The notes under the pieces: model-generated | Databases searched by the model: none | The model's input: only the letters and a program-made list of their open reading frames with translations | What the model was told of the DNA's origin: nothing | In this document: positions 53,816 to 63,987 of the stretch, one piece after another | Layout: each line of letters opens with the position of its first letter | Numbering within the stretch: position 1 is the stretch's first letter | Translations under genes and position numbers: made by a program | From: Cordylochernes scorpioides | Lineage: Eukaryota; Arthropoda; Arachnida; Pseudoscorpiones; Chernetidae | Assembly: GCA_030710605.1 (NCBI GenBank) | Contig: CP092884.1 | Location: forward strand, 23,293,483-23,357,482 | Length of the DNA stretch: 64,000 nucleotides | Reading direction: 5' to 3'

Positions 53816-54200
53816 TATATATATATATATATATATATAGATGGAAATTTGCGGGGAGGAAATTAATCCATGAAAGCAATGGTCGCCTCTCCCGTCAAAA
53901 TAAACATCAGAATCTGACGCCATCTATTGACCGTCGCCGCAACTAGCGGCATCGGGTCAGTGACAAAGCCACAACACCAACTTTGGCAAACTGATAAGCG
54001 TCCACCTAGAGACCATGGTTTCGGGCTAATGGCCCTCGTCAATCTAGGGCGGACTTTATTCCATGAGATCCACACGGGATCTGATGGAATTCTCACAATC
54101 TACCAAAGAGGTGTTTTGCTGGCAATGTGGCTTCTGACGATTCTGAAGATTCTGACGTTTATTTTGACGGGAGAGGCGACCATTGCTTTCATATATATAT
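53816..54200. mobile_element. Hammerhead family Y short element between (TA)n tracts
   Basis: About 345 bp between TA runs (53816-53838 and 54190-54200). Ends are inverted: CATGAAAGCAATGGTCGCCT...CCCGTCAAAATAAAC and its mirror GTTTATTTTGACGGGAGAGG. GATGGAATTC-type spacers and a hammerhead occupy the centre. No ORF. Diverged pieces lie at 6115 and 46030. Confidence 0.75.
54005..54048 (-). ncRNA. Hammerhead ribozyme-like motif, family Y (C3 to U)
   Basis: Minus strand: stem I CCTAGA, core TTGACGA (54042-54036), stem II GGGC-CATTA-GCCC, GAAA, stem III ACCATGGT (self-complementary octamer), C at the cleavage position, stem I TCTAGG. Everything fits a type I hammerhead with dimer-type stem III, except that invariant C3 is U. 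This change normally abolishes cleavage. Confidence 0.72.
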
Positions 54201-54306
54201 ACCGCGAATGTTTCTTTTTAAACAAAAATCGAAATCTATTTTTTAAAGAGAAATAAAGATTATTTCTAACTTTAAGGATGAAGTATGATATTGTATTTTT
54301 TAAATA
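54201..54306. other. AT-rich spacer
   Basis: Resembles AAAGAGAAATAAAGATTATTTCTAAC-type PLE arm sequence seen at 16150. Nothing more. Confidence 0.35.
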
Positions 54307-55933
54307 TATATATATATATAGTGTGTAAAACCTATATAATAAAAATATAATAGTGATTCTATATTTAAAATTTAAAGAGTAAAATGATAAGAATGATAAT
54401 TTTTATCAAGTAGATTTGATTAGATTAGCAAGCTAAATCTAAATTAATTATAAAAATAAATAGTTGTTTAGTTTTGTATTAAAATTATCTTTATTACTTT
54501 GATTATTTAAATTCAAATTATAAAATTTGTAAATTGTTATTATTTAATAGAGAGAGAGAGAAAAAAAATCTTTACTTCTTACACATCATCCATATATATT
54601 TATAATTAATAACAATAAAATTTAACAACGTAACGTCTTTTGCAATCGGCTGTTACCCGTCATTTAGACATACTCTAATTTGTATATAGAATAATAGAAG
54701 TGAGAATATATTTAATAGTATAAATTTTAGTAGTTATATAGAGAAAAGAGAGAAAGACAGAACCATGCACTTTTTTTCAAACTAATAATAATAAGAAAAA
54801 AAATTTTGTAAAGAAGGTAGATAAGATTGTTAGTGTATATATATATATTTTATAATTTTATATTTTATCCATTTTTTTATGATTTTTTAAATTTTTTATT
54901 TTATAATATGAATACATCTAGTTGTATTTAGTAATATATCTATAATATGAATTAACCTTTGTTATAAATTTGGTTATTATGTTTTGAAACCCTAATGGTA
55001 GACCAGACATATACAAAAAAATTTAAAATGAATTAATTAATGGAAAGAGAGATCTGCTAGACCGGAGATTTTCAAATAGAAATCTAGCGACATTTCACTC
55101 CTGCTCTATTATGCCATAGATCTCTCTTCGACCGGATTCTATGTGTTAATATTAAGTTGTTTTAGTGAAACATTTATATGCACAGTTTAACAAATACAAG
55201 TGTTAAGAAATTCTAACTGTAACCTACCTTATTTGTGACGCCTTCCTCTGTAAACAGCTATTTCTGGTTAACATCTGTTGCGGGGGGGGGGGGGACACAT
55301 GTTCGTACCTTCAAAATTAGACTGCTCTCTCAGAAATTTCAGATCAATAAGGAAACTGAAGAAGAAAGAAAATAGATAAGGGAAGAAAGCCAATCTTTAT
55401 AATCTTTACAGTTAGTTATATTAATATAACTGATTCAATTATTATTTATCTTTTAATTTTCCTTTAAAATGGTAAATTATTAGATGATTAATAAAGCTAT
55501 TAATTTTGAAATTTCTTTTTTATTTAATTTCCATTTTCCTCCCCAGAAATTGGAGATTAAATAAAATGAATTCTATACAATATTACTTTAAAAATCTTGT
55601 GAAAAACTTTCAAATTAGTTATATAATTTAAGTTTAATTAACTGTTAAAGATTATAAATTTGTATTAGTTATTATTGAGAGAAATTATAAAAAGTTGATT
55701 TAATAAATGGATACTTCCATTTATTTTTTTTTTATATTTTATAATTGATATACTGTTGAAATATTTTACTTGTTTAATACTAAATTTGTTTTTAATAAAT
55801 TCCATGTTTAAATTTTTAACATCTTCTATGAAATTTTCTAATATTTTATTTATTCTATAAAATCTTAGAAACTGACCAAAATATATACCTTTGCAGCAAT
55901 TTAATGATATATTAGAATTTATATTGCAGTATT

Positions 55934-56336
55934 TTATAATATTGAAATTATAATTACTTTTTTATTATAAATTTTAATAGCATTATTTGTAAGGTTTATA
56001 TTTAGGTCTAAAAAGTTAACATTTTTGTTTCTAATAATTTTTTCATTGTTCTTAAGTTTAAAGTATTTAGGATATATTTCAGGTATTATGTTTTTAAACT
56101 GTGGGTTATTAAATATAATAATGTCATCTACAAAACGGAACATTTGCCAATTAACATTATTTTGAAGAAAGTATTCTCTTTCGTACCAGAATAGTATTAG
56201 GTTGGCTAATAAAGGACTTGATGAAGTTCCCATGGGAACGCCTTCTGATTGAATATATATTTTATTTTTAAATTCTATATAATTAAAATTTAAAAATGTT
56301 TCCAGTAGAGTTTTTGCTGTTTTAAGATCTAATTTT
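55934..56336 (-). pseudogene. Naiad-2 RT fragment, left arm
   Basis: LLETFLNFNYIEFKNK, SEGVPMGTSSSPLLANLIL (motif B), FRFVDDIIIFNN (motif C) and FLDLNINL, then a frame break at IYNKK. The open frame upstream of 56336 (MSLMNSLNK...) is antisense to the spacer. Confidence 0.85.
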
Positions 56337-56338
56337 GA

Positions 56339-57137
56339 TTTTGAGGACCTATATTCTAAAATAAATTTAAGAGATCTAAATAATAAAATAACTAATTTAT
56401 TTAACGAATTCATTAATGACAAAACTTTCTACATTAAAATTATTCATAACAGATATAAAACAATTAAATTAGATCTTAAAACAGCAAAAACTCTACTGGA
56501 AACATTTTTAAATTTTAATTATATAGAATTTAAAAATAAAATATATATTCAATCAGAAGGCGTTCACATGGGAACTTCATCAAGTCCTTTATTAGCCAAC
56601 CTAATACTATTCTGGTACGAAAGAGAATACTCTCTACAAAATAATGTTAATTGGCAAAAGTTCCGTTTTGTAGATGACATTATTATATTTAATAACCCAC
56701 AGTTTAAAAACCTAATACCTGAAATATATCCTAAATACTTGAAACTTAAGAACAATGCAAAAATTATTAGAAACAAAAAAGTTAACTTTTTAGACCTAAA
56801 TATAAACCTTACAAATAATGCTATTAAAATTTATAATAAAAAAAGTAATTATAATATTAATATTATAAAATACTGCAATATAAATTCTAATATATCATTA
56901 AATTGCTGCAAAGGTATATATTTTGGTCAGTTTCTAAGATTTTATAGAATAAATAATATATTAGAAAATTTCATAGAAGATGTTAAAAATTTAAACATGG
57001 AATTTATTAAAAACAAATTTAGTATTAAACAAGTAAAATATTTCAACAGTATATCAATTATAAAATATTTAAAAAAAATAAATGGAAGTATCCATTTATT
57101 AAATCAACTTTTTATAATTTCTCTCAATAATAAATAA
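56339..57137 (+). pseudogene. Naiad-2 RT fragment, right arm and centre
   Basis: It starts in the spacer with DFEDLYSKINLRDL (motif A) and runs uninterrupted through SEGVHMGTSSSPLLANL (motif B), FRFVDDIIIF (motif C), FLDLNINL and NCCKGIYFGQFLRFYRINNI to a stop at 57137. No in-frame TGA. N-terminal part missing. Confidence 0.87.
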
Positions 57138-58359
57138 TACAAATTTATAATCTTTAACAGTTAATTAAACTTAAATTATATAACTAATTTGAAAAATTTT
57201 CACAAGATTTTTACAGTAATATTGTATAGAATTCATTTTATTTAATCTCCAATTTCTGGGGAGGAAAATGGAAATTAAATAAAAAAGAATTTTCAAAATT
57301 AATAGCTTTATTAATCATCTAATAATTTACCATTTTAAAGGAAAATTAAAAGATAAATAATTGAATCAGTTATATTAATATAACTAACTGTAAGGATTAT
57401 AAAGATTGTGGCATTCTTCCCTTATCTATTTTATTTCTTCTTCAGTTTTCTTATTGATCTGAAATTTCTGAGAAAGCAGTCTAATTTTGAAGGGACGAAC
57501 ATGTGTCCCCCCCCGCAACAGATGTTAACCAGAAATAGCTGTTTACAGAGGAAGGCGTCACAAATAAGGTAGGTTACAGTTAGAATTTCTTAACACTTGT
57601 ATTTGTTAAATCTGTGCATATAAATGTTTCACTAAAACAAATTAATATTAACACATAGAATCCGGTCGAAGAGAGATCTATGGCATAATAGAGCAGAAGT
57701 GAAATGTCGCTAGATTTCTATTTGAAAATCTCCGGTCTAGCAGATCTCTCTCTTTCCATTAATTAATTCATTGTAAATTTTTTTGCATATGTCTGGTCTA
57801 CCATTAGGGTTTCAAAACATAATAACCAAATTTATAACAAAAGTTAATTCATATTATAGATATATTACTAAATACAACTAGATATATTCATATTATAAAA
57901 TAAAAAAAAATTAAAAATCATTAAAAAAAAAGGATAAAATATAAAATTATAAAAATATATATATATATATACTAACAATCTTATCTACCTTCTTTACAAA
58001 AAATTTTTTTTCTTATTATTAGTTTGAAAAAAAGTGCATGGTTCTGTCTTACTCTCTTTTCTCTCTATATATATAACTACTAAAATTTATACTATTAAAT
58101 ATATTCTCACTTCTATTATTCTATATACAAATTAGAGTATGTCTAAATGACGGGTAACAGCCGATTGCAAAAGACGTTACGTTGTTAAATTTTATTGTTA
58201 TTAATTATAAATATATATGGATGATGTGTAAGAAGTAAATAATTTTTTTTTCTCTCTCTCTCTCTATTAAATAATAACAATTTACAAATTTTATAATTTG
58301 AATTTAAATAATCAAAGTAATAAAGATAATTTTAATACAAATTAAACAACTATTTATAT

Positions 58360-58609
58360 TGTGACGAAAAAATATTTTATTATTTAATTTAATATTATTC
58401 AATGAAAATATTCAACAGATTATAAAAATATATATTAATCTGTATTTGTGAAATCATCTTTAAAATATTTCTTTGCTTGCTTGCTTAAGATTCTCTAGCG
58501 GTAAATAGTTTTGGGCGGACCTGTTAATAATTATCGACTCGTCGCTGTGGCGTCATCAATAAATACTTTTACATCTTAGGATATTTCAAGGCTTGATTTC
58601 TACCCTACA
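58360..58609 (+). repeat. 5' LTR, family D
   Basis: TGTGACGAAAAAATATTTT to TTCTACCCTACA. TGGTGGAGAGACTGG begins two bases downstream, the candidate primer-binding site. Confidence 0.92.
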
Positions 58610-59162
58610 ACTGGTGGAGAGACTGGACCGATACCCATTAAGAAATAAAAGAAAAATTGATTCTGTTGAACCAGAAGAAACTTCTATGAATGTAAAGAAG
58701 GAAGGTACTCAGGTAAGCAACTACGTTGTTCAACATCTGCCAAGGAACCCTTCCATTTTCTCCGGGGAGGATGGTGAAGATCTCCAAAAATGGTTAAAAG
58801 GGTATGCACGTGTGGCAAAGTACAACCATTGGGACGAAACCCTTTGTCTTACTAAAGTTTATTTTTATCTGTCTGGAACTGCTCTTAAATGGTTTGAGAA
58901 CAACGAAGAAAGCATACAGACTTGGAAGGAATTCACATCTCAATTAGAGAATGTGTTCGGAAAAAAAGAAAATTCAAAATTGCAAGCGGAGAAGAAACTT
59001 AAAACACGGGCACAATTAAAAGGTGAAAGTACCGAATGTTACATCCAGGATCTCCTGTGCTTGTGCAAAGAGGTTGATCCTCAAATGAGTGAGGAAGATA
59101 AAATCTCCCACCTCATGAAGGGGATAGCTGAGGAGCTTTATCAAGCACTCCTACCGAGATAG
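58593..59162 (+). pseudogene. Gypsy family D gag, capsid part
   Basis: YPLRNKRKIDSVEPEETS, then the retrotransposon gag core: FSGEDGEDLQKWLKGYARVA, YFYLSGTALKWFENN, WKEFTSQLENVFG, LMKGIAEELYQALL. A one-base change near 59155 forces a TAG; in the next frame the text continues EIVQSTDQFITECRRVEALR. The ATG at 58687 is a plausible start. Confidence 0.88.
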
Positions 59163-59848
59163 TACAGAGCACCGATCAATTCATTACAGAATGTCGCCGT
59201 GTCGAAGCGCTCCGTTGTAGGCGAGTTACCCCAACAAGGTACGAGCGCCTACCAAATGTAGCCTCTCTCTGTGACCAGGATGACGGAGAAGATCTGTCAT
59301 CTATGATTAGGCAAATTGTTCGTGAGGAGGTACAGCGGGCATTAGGCTCTCCTCGGGAGGAACCAAAAAATGCTACAATCGAAGAAATTGTAAAGGAGGA
59401 GATTGGAAGAACCCTGGCGCCAATCTCAAAGTCTAGGAGAAGTACCCCTCAGAAGGAAAGACCCCGACAGTTTTTAAATACTAGATATGAGGCCGAAACG
59501 ATAAGACCGCACCCTGAACCTCGATACCCAAAACAAGGAGGAAGACGCGACACCAATGATTGGCGTACAACTGAGGGAAGGCCTATCTGCTTCTACTGCG
59601 GACGCCCAGGTCACGTCGTCCGCTATTGCCGTGACAGGAAGAAACACAATGAGGAAAAGAGAAATGACTATTTCCAAAGAAAGCAAGACGCAATGGTATC
59701 CTTCAACCCTCGAGCTGAATCTCAGGAGCCCAATGACGAATCATCGAGGAAAACTTTCACTCGCTACCGAAGCCCTACTTCATATCGCGGTCGAAACAGA
59801 CAACATTTCTCACCTGCTAGAAGATCTAGCTGGACGCCCCGCCATTAA
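59163..59848 (+). pseudogene. Gypsy family D gag, nucleocapsid part
   Basis: Continues gag after the frameshift: SSMIRQIVREEVQRALG, an Arg/Pro-rich linker and one CCHC knuckle CFYCGRPGHVVRYC (about 59587-59628). Ends RRSSWTPRH. Next to it the deletion removes pol. Confidence 0.85.
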
Positions 59849-60102
59849 AACTAGATGATAGACCACATTGGAGGGGAGGCCGTAAAATTATAAAACTCCC
59901 CTTGCCGACCACAGTAGAAATTAGAAAAAGCTACCTTGACGTAAACATTGACCTACCAAGTCCTCATGAAGAAGATATCTCAACTGAAAGAAGACATCCA
60001 CCTCAGTCACCTGAAAATATCCCTGACCATAGTACTAGTTCTTAAGACTGACGTAAGTCTCCTGTTGAGCATCGGGTCGATGCTCTCTATAGGAGGAGGC
60101 TA
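59849..60102 (+). pseudogene. Deletion joint, pol tail and polypurine tract
   Basis: Contains NIDLPSPHEEDISTERR ... SPENIPDHSTSS, stop, resembling the acidic C-terminus of a Gypsy polyprotein. ATAGGAGGAGGCTA (60089-60102) is the polypurine tract abutting the 3' LTR. Confidence 0.65.
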
Positions 60103-60352
60103 TGTGACGAAAAAATATTTTATTATTTAATTTAATATTATTCAATGAAAATATTCAACAGATTATAAAAATATATATTAATCTGTATTTGTGAAATCAT
60201 CTTTAAAATATTTCTTTGCTTGCTTGCTTAAGATTCTCTAGCGGTAAATAGTTTTGGGCGGACCTGTTAATAATTATCGACTCGTCGCTGTGGCGTCATC
60301 AATAAATACTTTTACATCTTAGGATATTTCAAGGCTTGATTTCTACGCTACA
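60103..60352 (+). repeat. 3' LTR, family D
   Basis: 250 bp, essentially identical to the 5' LTR (one visible change, CCCTACA to CGCTACA), so insertion is recent. Confidence 0.92.
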
Positions 60353-61060
60353 ATATATATATGAAAAAACAATAGAAAAAAAATAAAAGATAAGTGGGTC
60401 AGGTGTTGATATTAAAAATAAAGAAGGCATCTCCTGACCACGAGCACATGTGCTCTGCCATCTAAAAAGCACATGTGCTCGTGGTCAGGAGATGCCTTCT
60501 TTATTTTTAATATATATATATATATATATATTTAAAATAAAGCATATCCTGACCAGGTGCACACGTGCTTTACAGAAGGCAGAGCGCCATCTAGTGGAAC
60601 AGAAATTAATTATGGCTTTTCTTGATTCATAAAGAAATTGGGTTGGCCAAATATCAGGGAAGAGGTTAAATAAACGTCTTAGGTGATTTATGTTCCAATA
60701 GATGGCGCTCTGCCATCTAAAAAGCACATGTGTTCCTGGCCAAGATATGCTTTCTTTATTTTTAATATCAACACCTGACCTACTTATTATTTTTTTCTAT
60801 TGTTTTTTGTTGTTGTTGTCGTGTTCAATGAAGAGCCTCAGATGTCTCCATGCATCTCTATCACAGCAGCAGAAATGTCCACTATCTTGGGCGTGTAAAG
60901 CTGCTGCTCTGAGTTCATGTCGAATTTCTGCAAGGCTGCGGCCAAATGAATAAATGATAGAAAAAAAAAGTATGATGGTGTTCTGCCTTCTGTAAAGCAC
61001 ATGTGCTCCTGATCAGGATATGCAATTTTTATTTTTAATATATATATATATTAGATAATA
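60353..61060. repeat. Hammerhead family X relic cluster (no ribozyme)
   Basis: GATAAGTGGGTCAGGTGTTG opens a near-perfect hairpin (60427-60499: GGCATCTCCTGACCACGAGC and its inverse). After a (TA)n run come AAAGCATATCCTGACC, GGCAGAGCGCCATCTAGTGG, GAAATTGGGTTGGCCAAATA and the inverted mates. An unrelated segment (60820-60950, CAGCAGCAGAAATGTCC) is included. No CUGANGA core found. Confidence 0.7.
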
Positions 61061-61150
61061 AAAAGGCATATATTGGATTTAATAAAATATTTATTTTGCT
61101 AATATTTCGGTTGGCGTTCAGCCAGAATAATAATTATTATGATGCATTAG
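61061..61150. repeat. PLE-end and repeat Z fragments
   Basis: AAGGCATATATTGGATTTAA and TATTTCGGTTGGCGTTCAGCC match the PLE hairpin at 17820-17870; TGATGCATTAGTATGCCAT belongs to repeat Z. Confidence 0.55.
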
Positions 61151-61234
61151 TATGCCATGTGTTATGAAAATTCGAAAATATTATCGACGCGTATGATTAT
61201 TTTTGAATTTAAACGATTTCTACTGTTCTTACTG

Positions 61235-61500
61235 CAATGGAAAAATTATTTCAACATGTTGAACTCACAGAATATCATCCGTCTCCGCAAAGCGTTGAAA
61301 GGAAAATCCAGGGAGTTGGTGCATCATCTTCTCCCATACGTAGTGAATGCACCCACCATCTTGTTAGCTTTGGAAGAGCGATTTGGACAGCCGCGCTTCA
61401 TCATCGAAAACCTAATGAAGAAAGCCAAAGATTGCCCACAAATTTCATCACGGAAGTCAGAGACGGTGATAAGCTTCAAAATCAGTGTCAAAGCTTTATT
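61235..61500 (+). pseudogene. BEL/Pao gag fragment (DUF1759-like)
   Basis: In one frame NIIRLRKALKGKSRELVHHL, then NAPTILLALEERFGQPRFII and MKKAKDCPQIS. This matches the RLxKALKGxAxxxV...LExRFG pattern of BEL/Pao gag. About 85 codons only, between repeat Z (TGCAATGGAAAAATT) and AT-rich DNA; ends abruptly. Confidence 0.7.
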
Positions 61501-62094
61501 ATTATAATTATATATACAAGCTCCTTCCTTTTTTCTTCCTACCTTGAATTTCTTTCATTAACAGTCTAGTAATGATTTCAAACCCAAGAACTCAAACAGA
61601 AAATTTTCACTTTTGCATAGTCCCATATTATAACGATGTGTTTTATCAATACAGAAACACGCAAGTTCTTGTCTTTTAAATGGACCAACGGTTTTTTAAA
61701 ACTCATTTCATGAACTTATATAGGATTGCCTGTATTTGTATATATGGTTTTATTGTCTAAAAAAACCTAATTCAATATTATCCTTCAATATTTTCACCGA
61801 AAATTACTTGATTTGCTGAATATATAAGCAGAGCAGTCATATATATATATATAATTTTTCGCGCATATACTTAACTTAAATCTTATAAGTTAAAGTGTTT
61901 CGCTGAGTTTGAGTTCTTCTCCAGGAGACGTTTTAGAATAAAACAAAGACTTGACTTAAATTAGAGTTTAAAATTTTTAAATTTCCTACAAAAAACAAAA
62001 CAAAAGAATTTTGAATTTTACATACACACCACTGAATACGAATTTTAATTTACATCACAAAACAAACAAAAATAATTAACAACACATGTTGCCG

Positions 62095-62125
<31 letters not shown>

Positions 62126-62233
62126 ACAAACATAATAACTAATAATCAATGAATATATCTACAAATTAATAAAGCACAATGACGATGAAGAATAAGAATA
62201 AAATAACAATATTAATAATGATTTTAACCAAAC
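61501..62233. other. AT-rich, no gene recognised
   Basis: Poly(A) tract at 62099-62122. Nothing else. Confidence 0.5.
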
Positions 62234-62340
62234 AACAATATTAGAATGGTCTTATTGATTAAACTGGTGATAACGCTAAGAGAGGGTTCTACACTGATGA
62301 GCTAGGCCTTCTCAATATTTTTACTTCGCAATAAAGCCAT
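62234..62340. repeat. Repeat Z copy (diverged)
   Basis: AAACTGGTGATAACGCTAAG and GGTTCTACACTGATGAGCTAGG match the core of repeat Z at 63255-63300. Confidence 0.65.
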
Positions 62341-62379
62341 TAGAAAGTTTGTTTTATATATATAAAGGTAGAATAACGA

Positions 62380-62654
62380 TATATACACTCATTGACAAAA
62401 CTTAAGGAAGTTGTATCTTTAGCATGTATATCGGGATTCAAACAATAACTCTGGAATATATTTGATAAACAGTGATCTTTATTGAAGAAACATGAGATAT
62501 ACATGTATAAATATCGAGAAAATTTGCTTATATCCCCTCCAAAAAAAAAAATAAAAATAAAAACAGAGGACCGGCGATATTGAAGACATTCGAATTCCTT
62601 AGTTTTTATAATGAAGATAGAGGTTGCCTGGCTGGCATTCATAGTTCTTAGAAT
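62380..62654. repeat. MITE arm (ACTCATTGACAAAACTT family)
   Basis: ACACTCATTGACAAAACTTA, TTAGCATGTATATCGG and CTTTATTGAAGAAAC match the left arm at 18852. Its partner arm is missing. Confidence 0.7.
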
Positions 62655-62755
62655 TAAAGATACTTCGGCCAGTAAATGTTTTTATTATTTCAACGTTTCG
62701 ACAAAAATATTTTGTCCTCATCAGGAAAAAATAATAATTAAAGCGTTTAGCAAGA
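62655..62755 (-). mobile_element. PLE 3' end with hammerhead-like core
   Basis: On the minus strand CTGATGA (about 62722-62716), G, stem GACAAAA-TA-TTTTTGTC and GAAACGTTGAAATAATAAAA, then GGCCGAAGTATCTTTAATTC. The core boxes are right; one unpaired G precedes stem II and stem I was not identified, so activity is uncertain. Confidence 0.6.
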
Positions 62756-62979
62756 CGTAAAAAATAGTTTTGTCTATGAGTGTATTTTATAGTTTATATT
62801 TTATGTAGAAAAATAGTTTTTGAATTTGCATTTATAAGTTCTATAGACTCTAATAGCTAATTTATTCATTGTGGTATTTGGCTTGTGACAGAATCAGAGA
62901 GTCCAGTGATGGAATTTATTTTTATAAACACGATGACTACTTCGATGGGAATCGAACAAGATAAGTCAATTCAAAATTA
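62756..62979. other. AT-rich, no gene recognised
   Basis: Contains GATGGGAATCGAACAAG at 62946, a B-box-like remnant. Confidence 0.35.
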
Positions 62980-63425
62980 TATTTACAAAACATGATAGAA
63001 AATTCGAAACTATTATAGACGCGAATGGTTCTTTTTAAAAATAAACAATTTTTTCTGTCCTTACTGCAATGAAAAATTAATGGGAGGGCCTGGCTCATCG
63101 GTGGTGAACCCTCCCAACGGTTTCGCCAGTTTAATCTACCATATTATAGACGCGTATGATTCTTTTTAAAAACAAACAATTTCTACTGTCCTTACTGCAA
63201 TGGAAAAAATAATGGGATGGCCTATTATAAATATATGTATAAATGGTAGATTAAACTGGCGAAATCGCTGGGAGGGTTCACCACTGATGAGCCAGGCCTC
63301 CCATTATTTTTTTTCCATTGCAGTAAGGACAGTAGAAATTGTTTATTTTTAAAAAGAATCATACGCGTTTATAATAGTTTCGAATTTTGATAAGAGACGG
63401 CGCGCTAATGCATCATAATAGGAAA
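62980..63425. repeat. Repeat family Z, palindromic copy
   Basis: ATTATAGACGCGTATGATTC, AACAAACAATTTCTACTGTCC and TTACTGCAATGGAAAA occur twice in direct order (63015, 63140) and once inverted (63300-63390). The core TTAAACTGGCGAAA ... GGGAGGGTTCACCAC(T/C)GATGAGCCAGGCC is present on both strands. Other copies: 11735-11860, 61135-61260, 62234. No ORF. Confidence 0.75.
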
Positions 63426-63814
63426 TTAAATAACTGAAATCTTAAATCGATGATTATTTTTGTCACACATCACTCTAAATGACCGCCTGTTTAAAGTGCT
63501 AGTCCCCATCTGTCACATCAGGACGTTAAGATGAAATGCCAACGGTTCTTTCTGGAACAATTGGTGTTAAAGGAATTCAACAGCATTATTAGAAAAAAAT
63601 CATATTAACTGCACATATCAATAGAAAACAATAGTCTATTATCTTGTCCATCCCAATTTTGATTTTTTTCTATACTGTTCACCATAATTTTTGGTTTCAA
63701 TGGAATAATTATGTAATATTCTATGCATTTCCATATTTAATTTTGAAAATACAGATGTATATTTGTGTATATATTTTGTTTTTTGCATATATATATTTTT
63801 ATTTCAGTTAAACC
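63426..63814. other. AT-rich, no gene recognised
   Basis: No feature found. Confidence 0.5.
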
Positions 63815-63987
63815 TGTCTATAGCGCCCCCTCTTGGGATTCACCAAAATAGGGTGCTATAGAGAGGGGGTGCTATAGACAGGTCACTTTTAATGTAAATT
63901 TTTTACATTTTAATGTTTAAAATCGGGCGCTATAGAGAGGAAGGCGCTATTTAGAGGGGGTGCTATAGCCAGGTTTAAATGTATTGT
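63815..63987. mobile_element. MITE with TTAAACCTG(T/G)CTATAGC ends
   Basis: Terminal inverted repeats of about 24 bp (TTAAACCTGTCTATAGCGCC and reverse TTAAACCTGGCTATAGCACC). Several internal GGTGCTATAGAGAGG-type repeats. The ends resemble pogo-like MITEs; the target site is not clean. Confidence 0.6.

Larger units (their letters stand above)
54307..58356. mobile_element. Second Naiad-type PLE family as a 4-kb palindrome
   Basis: The left arm (54454-56336, minus sense) and right arm (56466-58356, plus sense) are inverted copies of RT plus 3' UTR around a 128-bp spacer. The RT is about 75% similar by eye to the Naiad at 26672. UTR blocks are shared with it (AACAACGTAACGTCTTTT, GGTCTACCATTAGGGTT, GATTAGCAAGCTAAATCT). 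The left end adds about 150 bp beyond the right arm. No GIY-YIG part remains. Confidence 0.85.
58360..60352 (+). mobile_element. Gypsy-type LTR element, family D, internally deleted (2.0 kb)
   Basis: 250-bp LTRs (58360-58609, 60103-60352), primer site, gag and polypurine tract are present. Protease, RT, RNase H and integrase are absent except a short tail (59930-60045). ATAT borders both ends. Inserted in an AT run at the edge of the Naiad-2 palindrome. Confidence 0.92.

Noticed and set aside
57797..57812. TTAGGGTT as telomeric repeat
   Set aside because: It occurs once per Naiad copy inside the conserved word GGTCTACCATTAGGGTT and is not tandem, so it is element sequence.
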